In this document: in pieces, positions 43,947 to 56,345 of the stretch | Layout of the letters: each line of letters opens with the position of its first letter | Position numbering within the stretch: the stretch's first letter is position 1 | DNA from: Flaveria trinervia | Taxonomy: Eukaryota; Streptophyta; Magnoliopsida; Asterales; Asteraceae | Direction: 5' to 3' | Assembly (NCBI GenBank): GCA_025506515.1 | Contig: CM046451.1 | Span: forward strand, 71,687,932 to 71,751,931 | Length of the DNA: 64,000 nucleotides | The notes under the pieces: model-generated | What the model was told of the DNA's origin: nothing | The model's input: the letters and a program-made list of their open reading frames with translations, nothing else | Databases searched by the model: none | Made by a program: the position numbers and the translations under genes

Positions 43947-46735
43947 ATGACGACTCCTTCTAATGATCCTCACAATACCGGTTCCTCAACCAAGCCTCCG
44001 ATGCTGGTTAGGACCGAGTACAACATATGGCAACGAAGAATGCTTCATCACCTGTCTGTTAACAGTTCAGGTTGTTGGACATCTGTGGTACATGGACCAC
44101 ATAAGCTATGGTGAACAATCCGGAAACCAATCAAATGGTTCCGAAGAAGAAGGAACAATACTCTGATGAAGATTGGAAACTGTTTGAGATTGTTGCTAAA
44201 GCCCATGAATTCTGGCCATGGCACTGCCTAATGAAATCTATCAGAGCTTATGCATCATGAAACTGCCATGATCTCTGGAATGCCCTGAAGGAACAATTCG
44301 GTGGCACAGATGAGGTCTTAGCAAACAATAGAGAGATCCTTGCCCAACAATATGAGACATTCTCTCATAGGAAGGGTGAGACACTGACTCAACAGTTTGA
44401 GCGTTTTTCCTGCTTGATCTTCGAGCTGAAAATGGTGAAACAGGAATACACCAATAGCCAGATGAACAACAGATTCTCAGATCCTGCCTGAGAGATGGGA
44501 CACATACACTATTGTCCTACGCTCCAGTGCAAATCTGGAAGGCCTATCTCTCACCCAACTTCATGGGAAACTGCTTACATTGAAAGAGAGATAGAGCAGA
44601 AGAGGAAACTGTCCTCATCAGGAAAGCTCACTGATGACTTTCTACCAGGGAATACTGCTTGGTTGGTCATGAGTCAGAATATGCTGCATCTCAAAGCAAT
44701 TATGATGAGCATATAGATTTCTCTTCAAATAGTTCTGATCATGCATTTGTTGGTATTGAGAGTCATTCTGGCAGTAATAGTGACAATTTATGCTTCATCA
44801 TGGATGATCTGAAAGGAATAGCTGATGCTGATCTAGAAGAGATGGATATTCTGAGCCAAATGACATTGATTAATATCAGATCTCAAAAGTTCTATAAGAG
44901 AACTGGCAGGAAATTTCTGGACTCTCTGGCAAAACCAAAGTTGGTTTTGACAATAGTAAGTTGAGGTGTCACAAATGCCAAAGGCTGGGACACTTTGCAG
45001 GAGAGTGTAGATCAACTGGATCTAACTCTTCTGCACCCTTTGTGACTTTTCCTAGTACTAGTCACAAAAACAGAGGGCAACATCCTGCTGGTTCTAGTCA
45101 TATTCTCGTCTCTAGATCTCTGCATACTTTGTTCCCCAGGGTCAAATGTCATATCCTTATCCCTGCTATTATGGCCTCAACCAAATCCTGTTCAAGCTCC
45201 AATTGCACAACAACCACAAGCATTGCCTGAACCACAGCCTTCCCAATCTCATCAACAAACTCAACCTCAACAACACAGCTTCTTCACCCTAGGAGTTTTG
45301 ACTGGAGCAGTTTACCAGATGACTTGTCTGGTCATGAACAACTGTTCTCAGGTGCTGGTCAACATGGTGGTGAAAGTCCCTTTGGAAATCTAGCTCTTAT
45401 GGCTTTGGATTCTGCTGATACTTCATCCTTTAATGCCTCTACACCAAAGGTATCACAGGTATCTTCTGAGGCAAAAGCCAATTATGTTCTGACACATGCA
45501 TAGCAGCATTTGCATCTATTAGAGAAGCAAATGTAGCGTTAATCAACAAGAACATTGAGCTAGAACAAATAATTTCCAAAAGCAAAGCTGAATTTGAGTC
45601 TGTGCTTAATGATAAAAATGATGAGATTTACAAACTGAAATGCCAATAACTGATGATAAGGCTAGGGAAGAGATACTTCTAGAGAAGTATAAAGATCTCA
45701 AAGAAACCCTTGCAGTTACCCAGGTAGAGTGTGATAGATGGGTACAATCATGCAAAGGTTTTGAAATGCTTCTTAGTAAGCAATCTGCTTCCAATGTGAA
45801 GTTTGGCATTGGTTACAATCACACTGCTCCACCTACAGATTTTACTCGAAGAGCAGAGGTAGAATCTGATGGGAGAGTAATAACCAATCCATCTCATCAT
45901 GTGATCTACTTTCTGATACAGCTCAATCAGAAGTAGAAGTCAGCATCAAGCCCTCTCAGAACCTATCAGCTGATGTTGATGGTTCAAATGCTGACACTCA
46001 CATGATCAATGAGTTGATCAACTCAGGAGTTAATTCTGAAAGGACTAGGGAGCAGGATTTAACACCTGAAGTTCAAACTCCAACTACTATCAGTACTAAA
46101 AAGAAGAAAACTGTCAGTAGAAAGAGTTTGAAGGCTACTAAAGAGGAAGTGAAGAAAGCAAACAATGCTTCCAAAGCACTGAAGAACAAGTCTTCAGTTG
46201 CTTCACCCTCTTTAGTTGATGATCAACCTAAGATGAAGAAGAAACCATGTGAAGTATGTGGTTTGTTCAATCATCTTACAGATGATTGCTGGTACAAAAG
46301 AGTTCCAAACTCAAACAAAAAGAAGAAATTAAAGAGAAAATGGTAAAAATGAAAACTGAGTTTGAGACCACATTTGTATCAGCAACATCAAATCCTGTAA
46401 CCCTTAAGTCCTCAAAGAAATCCAAAAAGGAGGGGTTAAACAGGTGACAGCTGAGAGTGCTCAGAAGAAGAAGGTGCAACATAGGAACTTATCAAACTCC
46501 TGGCAATGGGTCTGATGAGCTGAAAGCTTTATCACAAAATCAGACACAGCTGGTTATGATGGTTCAACATCTGTTGGGTAGAGTTAACCAACTAGATGCT
46601 CCTATGTTGAAACCACAGAAAAGGAGATCCAAGCCAAAGGATTCCTCTTCTCACCATCTTCTTCCTCTCAAGCTGTTGTTTCAAATAAACCTGTAGTTTA
46701 CCTCTATTGATGAGACCAGGCCCAAAACCAAAAAG
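43947..46735 (+). pseudogene. gag of element C, broken
   Basis: ATG 43947 (MTTPSNDPHNTG). One base is lost near 44104 (HKLW then stop), with further shifts near 44220, 44470 and 44650. Knuckle 1 CHKCQRLGHFAGEC is intact at 44967-45008, and knuckle 2 CEVCGLFNHLTDDC is intact at 46248-46289. The linker is rich in Pro and Gln and carries a long helical segment (45640-45936, KYKDLKETLAVTQ). Last recognisable segment: ELKALSQNQTQLVMMVQHLLGRVNQL near 46515-46590, then a short tail to the 40-nt interval. Confidence 0.86.
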
Positions 46736-46775
46736 GTTTGGGTCTCCAAAACTAACTGATTGTTTATTATTGCAG
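46736..46775 (+). other. 40-nt GT-AG interval at gag/pol junction (element C)
   Basis: Begins GTTTGGGTCT after AAAAAG, has CTAACTGAT 16-24 nt before its end, then a T-rich run and TTGCAG before GGTTCT. The gag frame enters at AAG|GTT and meets TGA at 46757-46759 inside it. The pol frame starts exactly at GGT 46776. So unspliced RNA would end Gag here, and removal of the interval would fuse Gag to protease in frame. Splicing is inferred, not shown. Confidence 0.5.
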
Positions 46776-49700
46776 GGTTCTTCAACATGCCAAAGTAGCA
46801 TCTGGTATGTAGACAGTGGGGGATCTATGCACATGACTGGGAACAGCTCTCTTCTCATGACTACTCTCAAGGAAAGAAGGGTTTTGTCTTTTGGCAATGA
46901 TGCTAGAGGTTACATCATTGGAAATGGCTTGTCTCCAATGGAGAAATCAAGTTTGATGATGTTAATCATGTGGAAAATCTCAAGTACAATCTCTTGAGTG
47001 TCAGTCAAATGTGTGATAAAGGCCATGTTGCTCTTTTCACCAGTCAGAACTGTAGGATTCTGTCATCCAAAGTTCTGCATTTGATTGACAAGGTGTTGGA
47101 TGATCACACTCTCCTGAAAGCCAACAGGACAGGAAGAGTGTATGCCTTAGATCTTTCCAAGAAAATAGATCTCCGAGGCAATCCTTGCCTATTTTCCAAA
47201 GCCTCTTCTCAAGAATCTAAATGTGGCACAGAAGGCTGGGTCATGTTAATTTCAAAAACATGAATCAGCTTATCCACAATAGTTTAGTCAGAGGCTTACC
47301 AATAAAGGAGTTCCACTGTGATGAAACCTGCACTGCTTGTTTAAAAGGAAAATAGCACAAGTCTCATTCCCTCCTATTGAAGAGCCTAAGTCCACTGCTG
47401 CTTGCAATTACTGCATATGGATCTATTTGCTCCTGTGAGAGTGATGAGCATGGCAAAGAAGAAATATGTCTGGTAATTGTGGATGATTACTCCAGATTTG
47501 TACGGACTTTCTTCTACATTCAAAGGATGAGGTTGCTCAGAAGGTATTAACTTTGTGTTGTATATTGAGAAGCAGTATTCCCTTCCAGTCAAGTGTATCA
47601 GGAGTGATAATGGAACTGAATTCGGAAACCATACACTTGATGACTTCTATCTCTCAAGGGAATCAAAAGGCAGTTTAGCATCCCAAGGACTCCAGAACAA
47701 AATGGAGTAGTGGAGAGAAAGAACAGGACCCTCATTGAAGCTGCAAGGTCCATGCTGGCTGACTCTGGTTTACCACTGACCTTTTGGGCTGAAGCTGTTA
47801 ACACAGCTTGCTATGTGCAAAATAGAGTTTTAGTAAATCAGAGGTTGATGAAGACTCCATATGAAGTTCTCCATCATTTGGCTCCTCTAATTTCATTTTT
47901 CAAAGCATTTGGGTGTCCCTGTTTTATTCTCAACACAAAGGATCAACTCCATAAATTTGATCCTAAGGTGGATGCAGGGTATTTTGTTGGTTATTCATCT
48001 ACTTGCAAGGCATACAGAGTCTTCAACTGCAGAACAGATAGTTGACGAGACTTTGCATGTGAAGTTTGATGAATCTCCTTTGGACAAGATTCGACAAAAC
48101 CCTGTGGAGTTGTTTGATTTGGACATACTGCAATATGTTTTTATCAACCTCCAGCTGTTGCAGATCCTATGGATAAATCATCTTCTGCAGCATGTCTTCC
48201 ACCTGGTGGTATTGATGATGATGATGATAATATCAATACTCACCTATTCAAGTTTAGTGACCAACTGCCTGTGTCTGCTAAATTTGATGTTCCTGTAGCT
48301 TTAGCAGTTCCATCCACAACAAATGCTGATGAGATCATTGTTTTCTCTCCATCTTTTGAGTTACCATCTAATTCTTGGTTTCAAGAGTCTACATCAACAT
48401 CTGCTGCTGCTGAAGGTTCTACAAACACTTGCACACATCTCATTGTTTATCAAGAACTAAAGAATCACCCCATGTCTCAGATTATTGGTGATATCAATGC
48501 TGGTGTTTCAACCAGAAGTCAATTGTCTAACTTCTGCTTCTATGATCTCTTCATCAGTCAGCTCGAGCCAAAGAACTACCATGTTGCTTTGAGAGACAAT
48601 GGATGGGTTGAAGCTATGCAGCTTGAGCTACTTCAGTTCAAGAAACAGCAAGCGTGGGAACTTGTTCCTCTTCCCCCAGGTAAGTGTGCAATAGGCACTA
48701 AATGGGTGTTTAGGAATAAAACTGATGAAAATGGGCTTATTGTTAAGAACAAGGCTAGACTGGTTGTACAGGGTTTTTCACAAGAAGAAGGTATTGACTA
48801 TGATGAAACCTTTGCCCCTGTAGCCAGACTAGAGGCAATCAGATTGTTCTTAGCCTATGCTGTATTCCACAATCTTAAAGTTTTTCAAATGGGTGTCAAA
48901 AGTGCATTTTTATATGGAAAATAAAGGAAGAAGTTTATGTGTGTCAACCACCAGGATTTGAGGATAATAAACATCCTGAATGGGTGTATAAACTTGATAA
49001 GGCTCTTTATGGGTTGAAACAAGCTCCTAGAGCCTGGTATGAGACACTCTCTACTTTTCTTCTTAAGAATAATTTCACTAGAGGCTCCATTGATAAAACT
49101 TTGTTATTAAGAAGGTGGATCAGCATAAGCTCCTTGTTCAGATTTATGTTGATGATATTATTTTTGCATCCTCTGATCCCCATTGTGTGATTTACAACAT
49201 TAATGAAAAAGAGGTTTGAAATGAGTGCAATGGGAATTACAATTCTTTCTAGGCTTGCAACAAACAAAAGGCTGATGAAAGGTTCATCAGTCAAAATATA
49301 CAAAAGATCTTTTGAATAAGTTTGATTTACAAAACTGTAAGCCCTGTTCTACTCCCATGTGCAACACCACACAACTGGATGCTGATCAGAAAGGTAAAGC
49401 TGTTGATGAAACGCTTTACAGATGTATGATTGGGTCCTTGATGTATTTAACAGCTTCTAGACCAGATATTATGTTTGCTACATGTGTTTGTGCTAGATTT
49501 CAGGCTGCTCCTAAAGAGTCTCATTTGATTGCAGTCAGAGAATCTTTAGATATTTGCAAGGTACACAATCTCTGGGTTTATGGTACTCCACTGGACACTC
49601 TTGCAAATTAGTTGCTTTTTAAGATAGTGACTATGCCGGGTGCAAGTTAACTAGAAAGTCAACTTCTGGTGGTTGTCAATTCCTAGGCAACTGTTTGATT

Positions 49701-50085
49701 TCTTGGCAGAGTAAGAAACAAACATCTGTTGCTACATCAACTGCTGAGGCCGAGTACATTGCTGCTGCAAGTTGCACCTCTCAGGTACTCTGGCTTCAGA
49801 ACCAACTTCTGGATTATGGCATTACAGAGACTAAGACTCCATTATTAATGGATAGTGCTTCAGCTCTGTGTATTGTCAAAAATCCAGTCCAGCACTCTAG
49901 GACCAAACATAACCAAACATATAGAGATCAGACATCATTTTATTCGGGATTGCTTTGAAAAACGTCTGATTGATCCTAAGTTTGTGCCTAGTGCTGGTGA
50001 GCTTGCAGATATTTTTACTAAGCCGTTGGATAGTTCTACTTTCCAAAACCTTGTGTTAAGGCTTGGTATGCTGCAGCTAGAATAA
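46776..50085 (+). pseudogene. pol of element C (PR-INT-RT-RNase H), broken
   Basis: Protease WYVDSGGSMHMTG near 46800-46840 with the catalytic DSG intact, then frameshifts. Pre-integrase sequence is at 46970-47350 with a stop in the zinc region (KGK then TAG near 47354). Integrase HMDLF and DNGTEF occur near 47415 and 47610, with the same missing base after FYLS as in B, then NGVVERKNRTL from 47700. RT is largely open in 48169-48924 (GTKWVFRNK, ARLVVQGFSQEEGIDYDETFAP), but MDVKS reads MGVKS, so the first catalytic Asp of RT is lost. YVDD is at 49145-49156. RNase H is in pieces (49312-49611, 49695-49958, 49855-50085), ending LRLGMLQLE. Confidence 0.9.
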
Positions 50086-50849
50086 GTGACAACTACTGAT
50101 GATTTCAGTAATAATTACTGGTGATCATTGGTACCCATGTCACATATAAGTAATGATGAGTCCTTTCATCTTCAGTAGTTTTTTTAACTACTGATGGCTA
50201 AATGCCTCACAAGTACTGACGTACTTTATCTGTTCCAAACTACTGATGTAGTTAAAACTACTGATGTAGTTACAACTACTGAAATCAGTATAAACAGATA
50301 AGTACTGACGTCCTATGAAACACCTGAAAATCAGATGCAAAGTCGGATGAGTAAGTGTTGAGGACAGTATGAAATAGCTGAAAGGCTATGAATTAACGAA
50401 AACTACTGAAGAGAACTTTCTCTTCAGTTGTTTCAACAACTGCTGTTTCATTCTAAACAACTGAAGCAAAACCATGTCTTCAGTAGTTTTATAACTACTG
50501 ATGACTAATACCAAGTCTTCAGCTGTTTACAACAACTGATGACAAAACCACTGTCTTCAGTAGTTTCACAACTACTGATGACAAACACCAAGTCCTCAGT
50601 TGTTTCATCATCTGAAGTCAAAACCACGACTTTCAGTAGTTTTCTAACTACTGATGCCTAACACCACGACTTCAGCTGTTTCAACGTCTGAAAGGGTAAT
50701 ACCATGTCAACAGTCGTTTAAAATACTGATGACTAACACCACATCCTTCAGTCGTTTTCTAACCCGTACCCTATAAAATCCCTGACCTAATCCTTCAAAG
50801 CTTCATCTTCTTCAACCTAACGTTCCTCTCCAAAACTTCTCTCTTCTAA
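50086..50849 (+). repeat. Spacer of LTR-like short repeats, element C
   Basis: 764 bp of AACTACTGATG/CAGTAGTTT/CAGTTGTTTC words in both orientations, without an ORF. Confidence 0.72.
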
Positions 50850-53800
50850 ATGGCGTCCATGCAAATCAAACCGCGACACAACTGTGTAGCTTACCTTACT
50901 AAATCGCCAGTCTGGGCTAAGTTCGATACTGCTATCGATCTTATGGTCCAGTCACAATACAAAATGGCATTTCTTCTCAATCCCATTCTACATGCCGAAT
51001 CCCTCAAACAGTTTTGGATGAACGTCACCATCACCACTGGGGAGAAAAACACAACATCTCTCCGGTCGGTCGTCAACAACAAAGAAGTGGTCATCACTCC
51101 GAAATACTTCGCCAAACTCTACATCTGGATGATGCCATTTCTCCTACTGGATATCCAAGGGCACAACTGATCTATCCTTTGCCCATCATGGATATCAGGG
51201 CAACCTTAGTGCCTCCACTATAATGAAGAAACATTTCCATGACGCTGAAAGCCTAATTTTTCACATGGTAAATATGTGTTGGCTCCTAAGACTTCGTCTT
51301 GGGATCAAATGTCTACGAAGTGGCAGCAGGTAATGTATTCTATTCTTGAGCAACAGCCTTTAAATTTTTCAGAAATAATATTTTCCGAGCTCAAGGATAT
51401 GGCTCAAAAACTAACTGCTAACCGTTGGATATTATATCCACGGTTCATAATGGCCATCATTACAAACCAGCTTCAAGCTGAGGGACTTGTTGGCCTGGGA
51501 GTCCCTGCTACGGCTGTTCTGCCTGAAGTATACTCTCGGCACAACTCTGACCACACACTCAAATTGGCTGCCAAGCTGCGCAAACCCACGCAGCTGGAAC
51601 CCACAGCCACCACCTCCAAATCAAAAGTCCCCACCAAACCCCCAAAAGAAACCCAAAACGGCTACTCAGGAAAATGAGTCCCCTGAGGATGCCCCTGCAA
51701 CACAAATGCAGGATATATCCACTGGTTACAATCCCCTAGTGGATATCAGGACTCTTCCAGCCATAGCGCTCAGGATCCCTCTCAACAGGAGCCTGCAGCA
51801 ACCACACAAGGGGTACCCACACATCTGGGATCTTCCTCACTTGAGGGGATTGCCATTGAAGAGCACCTTCCTCCCCAGGTGCACACTGCTTCTATCCCTT
51901 CACCCCATGCAACAGCCCCCACAGCCCAACATTGATCGTTGCACAAGTGCTGACTCAATTGCACTCCTCACCCCCTCCCCAGATACCACTTACTACTGGG
52001 AACACCTCTACCATTGAGGGGGAGGACTAAAGTGCATTTGAGAACCCACAGCATAGGGGTTTACCACTTCTATCTCCTGGTGTAGATAGGGAGATTAGAA
52101 TATCTAGTGAGGCTGCCACCTCTTCTGCATCAGCACATGATCAGACTGAGGCTGTTAACATTGCTAAGACCTCACTAGAGGCAACAGCTGATGATGGACA
52201 TAGTCCTGAGGCTGGAAGTCCCCAGTACCAGACAAAGGGGCACATGCTACAACTGGTCTACACCCAGTGTATGTACATCCTGCTCCAAGCAGGAGGTCAG
52301 TGATTCAGCTTCTGCTGATGATGACCTAGGCTTTTTCTACGATGTTCTTGCCCAGAACACAATCCTTGAGGAAGAAGTCAGTAGGCTGCAAAACCTACTT
52401 GACCAACTCTCTCAAGGAGAAAGACCATCTGCCTATACAACCCACAGATGGCACCTTCAGTTGAAGGTTCCCCAAACACTGAGCCACTCCCAACAACTCA
52501 GCCACCTGCCTCTGCTTCTGGCACTATTTCTCAGGAACAGAACCCTCCTGAGCAAATAGTTGTTGTCCTTCAAAATTCCCTCCCTCTCATCACACCCATA
52601 ATCACTGACATTGTGACTAAAGCCATTGATGAGAGGCTTTCATCAACTTTACAACCATTGATTGATGCTGCTGTGCAAAAGACACTTCTGCGGTACAAAC
52701 CCACCACCAATGCATCCAAAAAGGGGAGAGTACTGCAGTGAAAGAAAAGAAGAGGAAAAGAACAGAGGATGAGAAGGCCCAAGAGCAAGCCCAGAGTTGG
52801 AAAAAGAAAAGCAACAACTGATCACCTATAAACGCAAGAAAAGTGTTGATGATCAACCTACCGCTGAAGAAAAATCCTTGGAAGAGCTGGTAAAAGATGC
52901 TGATGATACACACAGTGATCCATGGATAAAATTATTGAGCAACTCTTCAGGCAAGGTTTTGATACAGCCATTAGATAGTGAAATCAGGAAGTTGGAAGTG
53001 GAGGAGATTCAAACCCGATGGGCTGGGTATGATGCACTTGAAAAGGAGAGATTGGAGATCATGATCCGTTTCATTGCCAAATACTTAGGAAGATCTTTGA
53101 TGGAGATTCGTGCGTGGACCAGAGACAGTATTCTAGCTATAGCCACCAAATCTGTCTGTCTGAGCAATTCCAGAAGGGGATTATCATTGAAGCTCTTGAT
53201 GAGGCTGGGGCTGGAAAAAGGTTTGAAATGGCAAGATTTACAAAGGCTAAACTCACAACCAAGATGCTGGAACAACCTTCCCTTCCACCCACTCAAAAAC
53301 AGCCTACCCCTCAAATCTCCAAACCAATCTCAAATCCCATATCCAAACAACCACAATCACAACCCACAAAACCAACTCCCTTACCATCTAAACCAATAGC
53401 CGATGATGCACCTAAGAAGAAGAAGAGAAGGGTGTTGAGGCTAGAAGAAGAAGAAGAAGAGGATGATGTGGAAGAAGATAGGATGCCTCTGTCTGCACTC
53501 CTAACACTGGCAAAAGCCAAACCTATGCCCATCACTCCCACCTCACAGATGGATGTTGTGAGAGTAAAAGTTGAAGAAGAGGAGCAGCAAAAGCTTCATG
53601 ATGATGAAATGCTGAAAAGCATTGACAAAACCTATGCTGCCTCCTCATCAATTATCAGCATGAAGAAAGAAGCTCTGAGATTGTACACTCTTGCCAACAC
53701 ATTTCAATATCAGAAGGAAAGGGTGAGAGTATGGCCTGATCCGAGGGTGGCTCACAGGATGGTACAGAAAGACATTCCTTCGAGATACAAGGGTCAAGTC

Positions 53801-54192
53801 AAGAGGATCGTAGATGAAGATATCACAGTGGCCTTGTAGTATCACCCTGGGAGATTGTCGAAGATTTCAAGAAGGCCTACGAGACTAAACAACCACCCCA
53901 GAAGATGCTAGAGAACAGAATTATCAAAAAGGGGTTAGTCTACAAGAGGCTTGAGAACTTCAAACAGAATGAGCTCAGTCTGCTACTCGAAGGGAATCAT
54001 CCTGATGAGTTTGCATATAGACAAATTACAATAGTTGAGCTCAAAAACGGCAAACAGGCCAAGTACATCTCAGAGCTGTATGGGCGAGAAGGATTGTTTG
54101 ATGGTGAAGCCGAGAACCTGACCATGGAAGAACAAATCATGTTTCTCAGAGCCTACACCAGAGAATCCTACAGACTCATACACGGGAAGTAG
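50850..54192 (+). pseudogene. 3' accessory ORF of element C, broken
   Basis: Starts MASMQIKPRHNCVAYL at 50850; about 1,110 codons if continuous. N-terminal domain: FLLNPILHAESLKQFWMNVT, VVITP, LKDMAQKLTANRWILYPRFI and AVLPEVYSRHNSD (to 51677). A proline-rich linker runs to about 52500, then LPLITPIITDIVTKAIDERL (52560-52640), a lysine-rich stretch and RLEIMIRFIAKYLGRSL near 53050. A PQ-rich and acidic run (EEEEEDDVEED, about 53440-53480) precedes the C-terminal domain: RVWPDPRVAHR, NHPDEFAYRQITIVELKNG and YTRESYRLIHGK at the stop 54192. The long open piece at 53114-53839 is real coding frame. No transmembrane or signal segment is seen. Function unknown. Confidence 0.78.
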
Positions 54193-54408
54193 ATCTCATG
54201 AATGGGATAACAACTCTGTGTCCAGTTCCCCAAAACAGAGTTCCCATTCATATCTTGCCAAACAAATATCAAAGACTTCTTCCCAGGCCGAAGCATATAT
54301 GGGTCATCTTCTCTACTGATCAAGAAGGAAAAAGACCAACCTTTTGCCAACAATAAGTGGGATAATAAATAAATTAGAGGTTTTGGCTGCATTGGTTCAG
54401 GGGGAGTT
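54193..54408 (+). other. 3' tail and polypurine tract of element C
   Basis: 216 bp shared with A and B, ending CAGGGGGAGTT (54398-54408) before the LTR. Confidence 0.75.
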
Positions 54409-55298
54409 TGTTGGACCAAAAGAACCAATGAGCCAAGATCAGAAAACCTCTAAGTCCCACATGGTATCACAACAACTGCTGAAAGCTTCATCAGCAGTTT
54501 GACAAGTGCTGAAGACTTCAACAGTTGAAGATCAAGTGCTGAAGACTTCAACAGCTGAAGAACTAAAGTGCTGAAGGACAACAACTGAAGAACACAAGTG
54601 CTGAAGCTGAAGTTCAAAGTACTGAAGTACAACAGCTGAAGAACACAAGTGCTGAAGCTGAAGTTGAAAGTACTGAAGTACAACAGCTGAAGAGTTTACA
54701 AGTGCTGAAGATCAACAACTGATGTACAAAGTCTGAAGACAAAGACTGAAGACATCAGCTGATGAAACGTCTGAAGTTCAAGTCTGAAGATCAAGTACTG
54801 AAGTTTCAGTAGTTTGTCACAACTGCTGAAGAGTACTTCTTCAGTAGTTGTGATATCAGTAGTTTTATATTTTTACTTTCAGTAGTTTTGTAAAACGACT
54901 GAAGAGCTTGTTCTTTAGTCGTTGTAGTTTCAGTAGTTTTATGTTTTTCAGTAGTTATAACAACTGATAACACTTAGCATTTTTGTAAGGAGATGTCAGC
55001 TGTTTTGACATCTTCAGTAGTTGTGTTTCAGTTGTAATAAATCTGTTAGATGTCACTATCAAGTGACATCAGCAGACGTCACATCTCTTATATGAGAGGT
55101 GTCGACCTAATTGTAATTGTGACATTCTGTTACCACGAAAGCGAATATTAAATGAAATATATTTGCAGAAATTCTCTCTCTATAACCTTCTTTGTTCTTC
55201 ATTGAATATCGTTTTGTTCTTGTGAATTGACTAATTCATTGCTCGATTTCCGCTGCTATACTCTCTAATCAATCAAACATAGATCACTGATCCTAACA
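54409..55298 (+). repeat. 3' LTR of element C
   Basis: 890 bp, TGTTGGACC to CCTAACA. It differs from the 5' LTR by substitutions and repeat-unit indels concentrated in the CTGAAG-rich first 300 bp. Confidence 0.92.
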
Positions 55299-55303
55299 GG
55301 TAG

Positions 55304-56345
55304 GCATGGCCGCCCACACCGTTTGTACCATCATCCCATTCGACTTTTTAAAAAGAGAAAAGTAGAGTTCCATCAGTTTTAGAGAGAAGATTAAGAAGAA
55401 GATCATTTTAAGGTATGTTTTCTTGTGTTTTTGATCCATTTCAGCTGGGTTTTCAGCCTTTGCACCAAGCCTTATGTGTTTGTGTGTTCTTGGTGTGTTA
55501 GGTGTTTGAACTCTAAGTGCCTTCGAGTTTGGTGGAGTTTTGCTCTAAGGCTACTGCAGGTGAGTTCTAGATCCTTAGTTTTACCGCATTTAACTTGTTT
55601 TGGGTCTAAAAATGCATGTAAGTAACTTTTTATAATGTTTGGTATGTGAACTGAAAGCTTGTTCTTTTGTTTATGCGAATTTATGTATGTTTGGGTGTAT
55701 TTTGGTTATATTTTTATGTTGATAGGCATGTTTTAGGTGTTTATAATGGTAGAATGTGTAAGAACATGTTAAAATGATGATTTAGGTCTCATTTATTGTA
55801 AGTCGAACAGAACTCTTCCCCATGCACCCCGTATAGCATATGACATTGGTCCAAATGAAAGTGAAAGATAATGATGTATGAATAAAGCGTAGGATGCGTA
55901 TGAAGGCGAATGATGACCGAAGATAATAATGAATATTATCTATGTGTACGTATGATGTGTGATCACGAATAAAAGTAAAGGAAAGGTTTTAAAGAAAGTA
56001 AAGTATTCTTTTATTATTAAAGTAGAATTCATTCAACAACATTGACATTTATGCATTTTCATTTGGCAGGTAATTTGTTGTTAAGGGTGGCACGCAAGTG
56101 GAGCTACTTGGCGAATAAAGACTAGCATCCATTTTATGCAGAAATGATATTTTTGTGTTGTAATGCAACTAAACATTATTTTGAAATTTCGAACAAAGAT
56201 GTGTTATTCGGCAAAAGTAATTATTAATGCATAAAATGGTTTTTACTAAATTATTCTACAACAATGTTTTATGAATTGAAATGTGTTTTTTATGTTATGT
56301 GCGATGAATGTCCGACTGTAAGCATTCCGGGAACGGGGCCTTACA
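55304..56345 (+). repeat. Solo gypsy-type LTR K, right part
   Basis: Continues LTR K after element C and ends GGGGCCTTACA. TAAGC (56346-56350) follows, against TAAGT on the left: a target duplication with one mismatch. Together the halves make about 1.17 kb. Short segments (AGGTGAGTTCTAGATCC, the AAATGCATG stretch and the terminal GGAACGGGGCC) resemble LTRs F and G, so it is a related but shorter gypsy LTR. The ORF at 56264-56641 starts inside it and is not supported. Confidence 0.62.

Larger units (their letters stand above)
42855..55298 (+). mobile_element. Element C: 12.4-kb SIRE-like Ty1/copia retrotransposon
   Basis: LTRs 42855-43732 and 54409-55298, with a perfect 5-bp target duplication GGTAG (42850-42854, 55299-55303). 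Full layout as in A and B. The 5' LTR end is mutated from CA to AA. It is inserted in LTR K. Confidence 0.94.
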
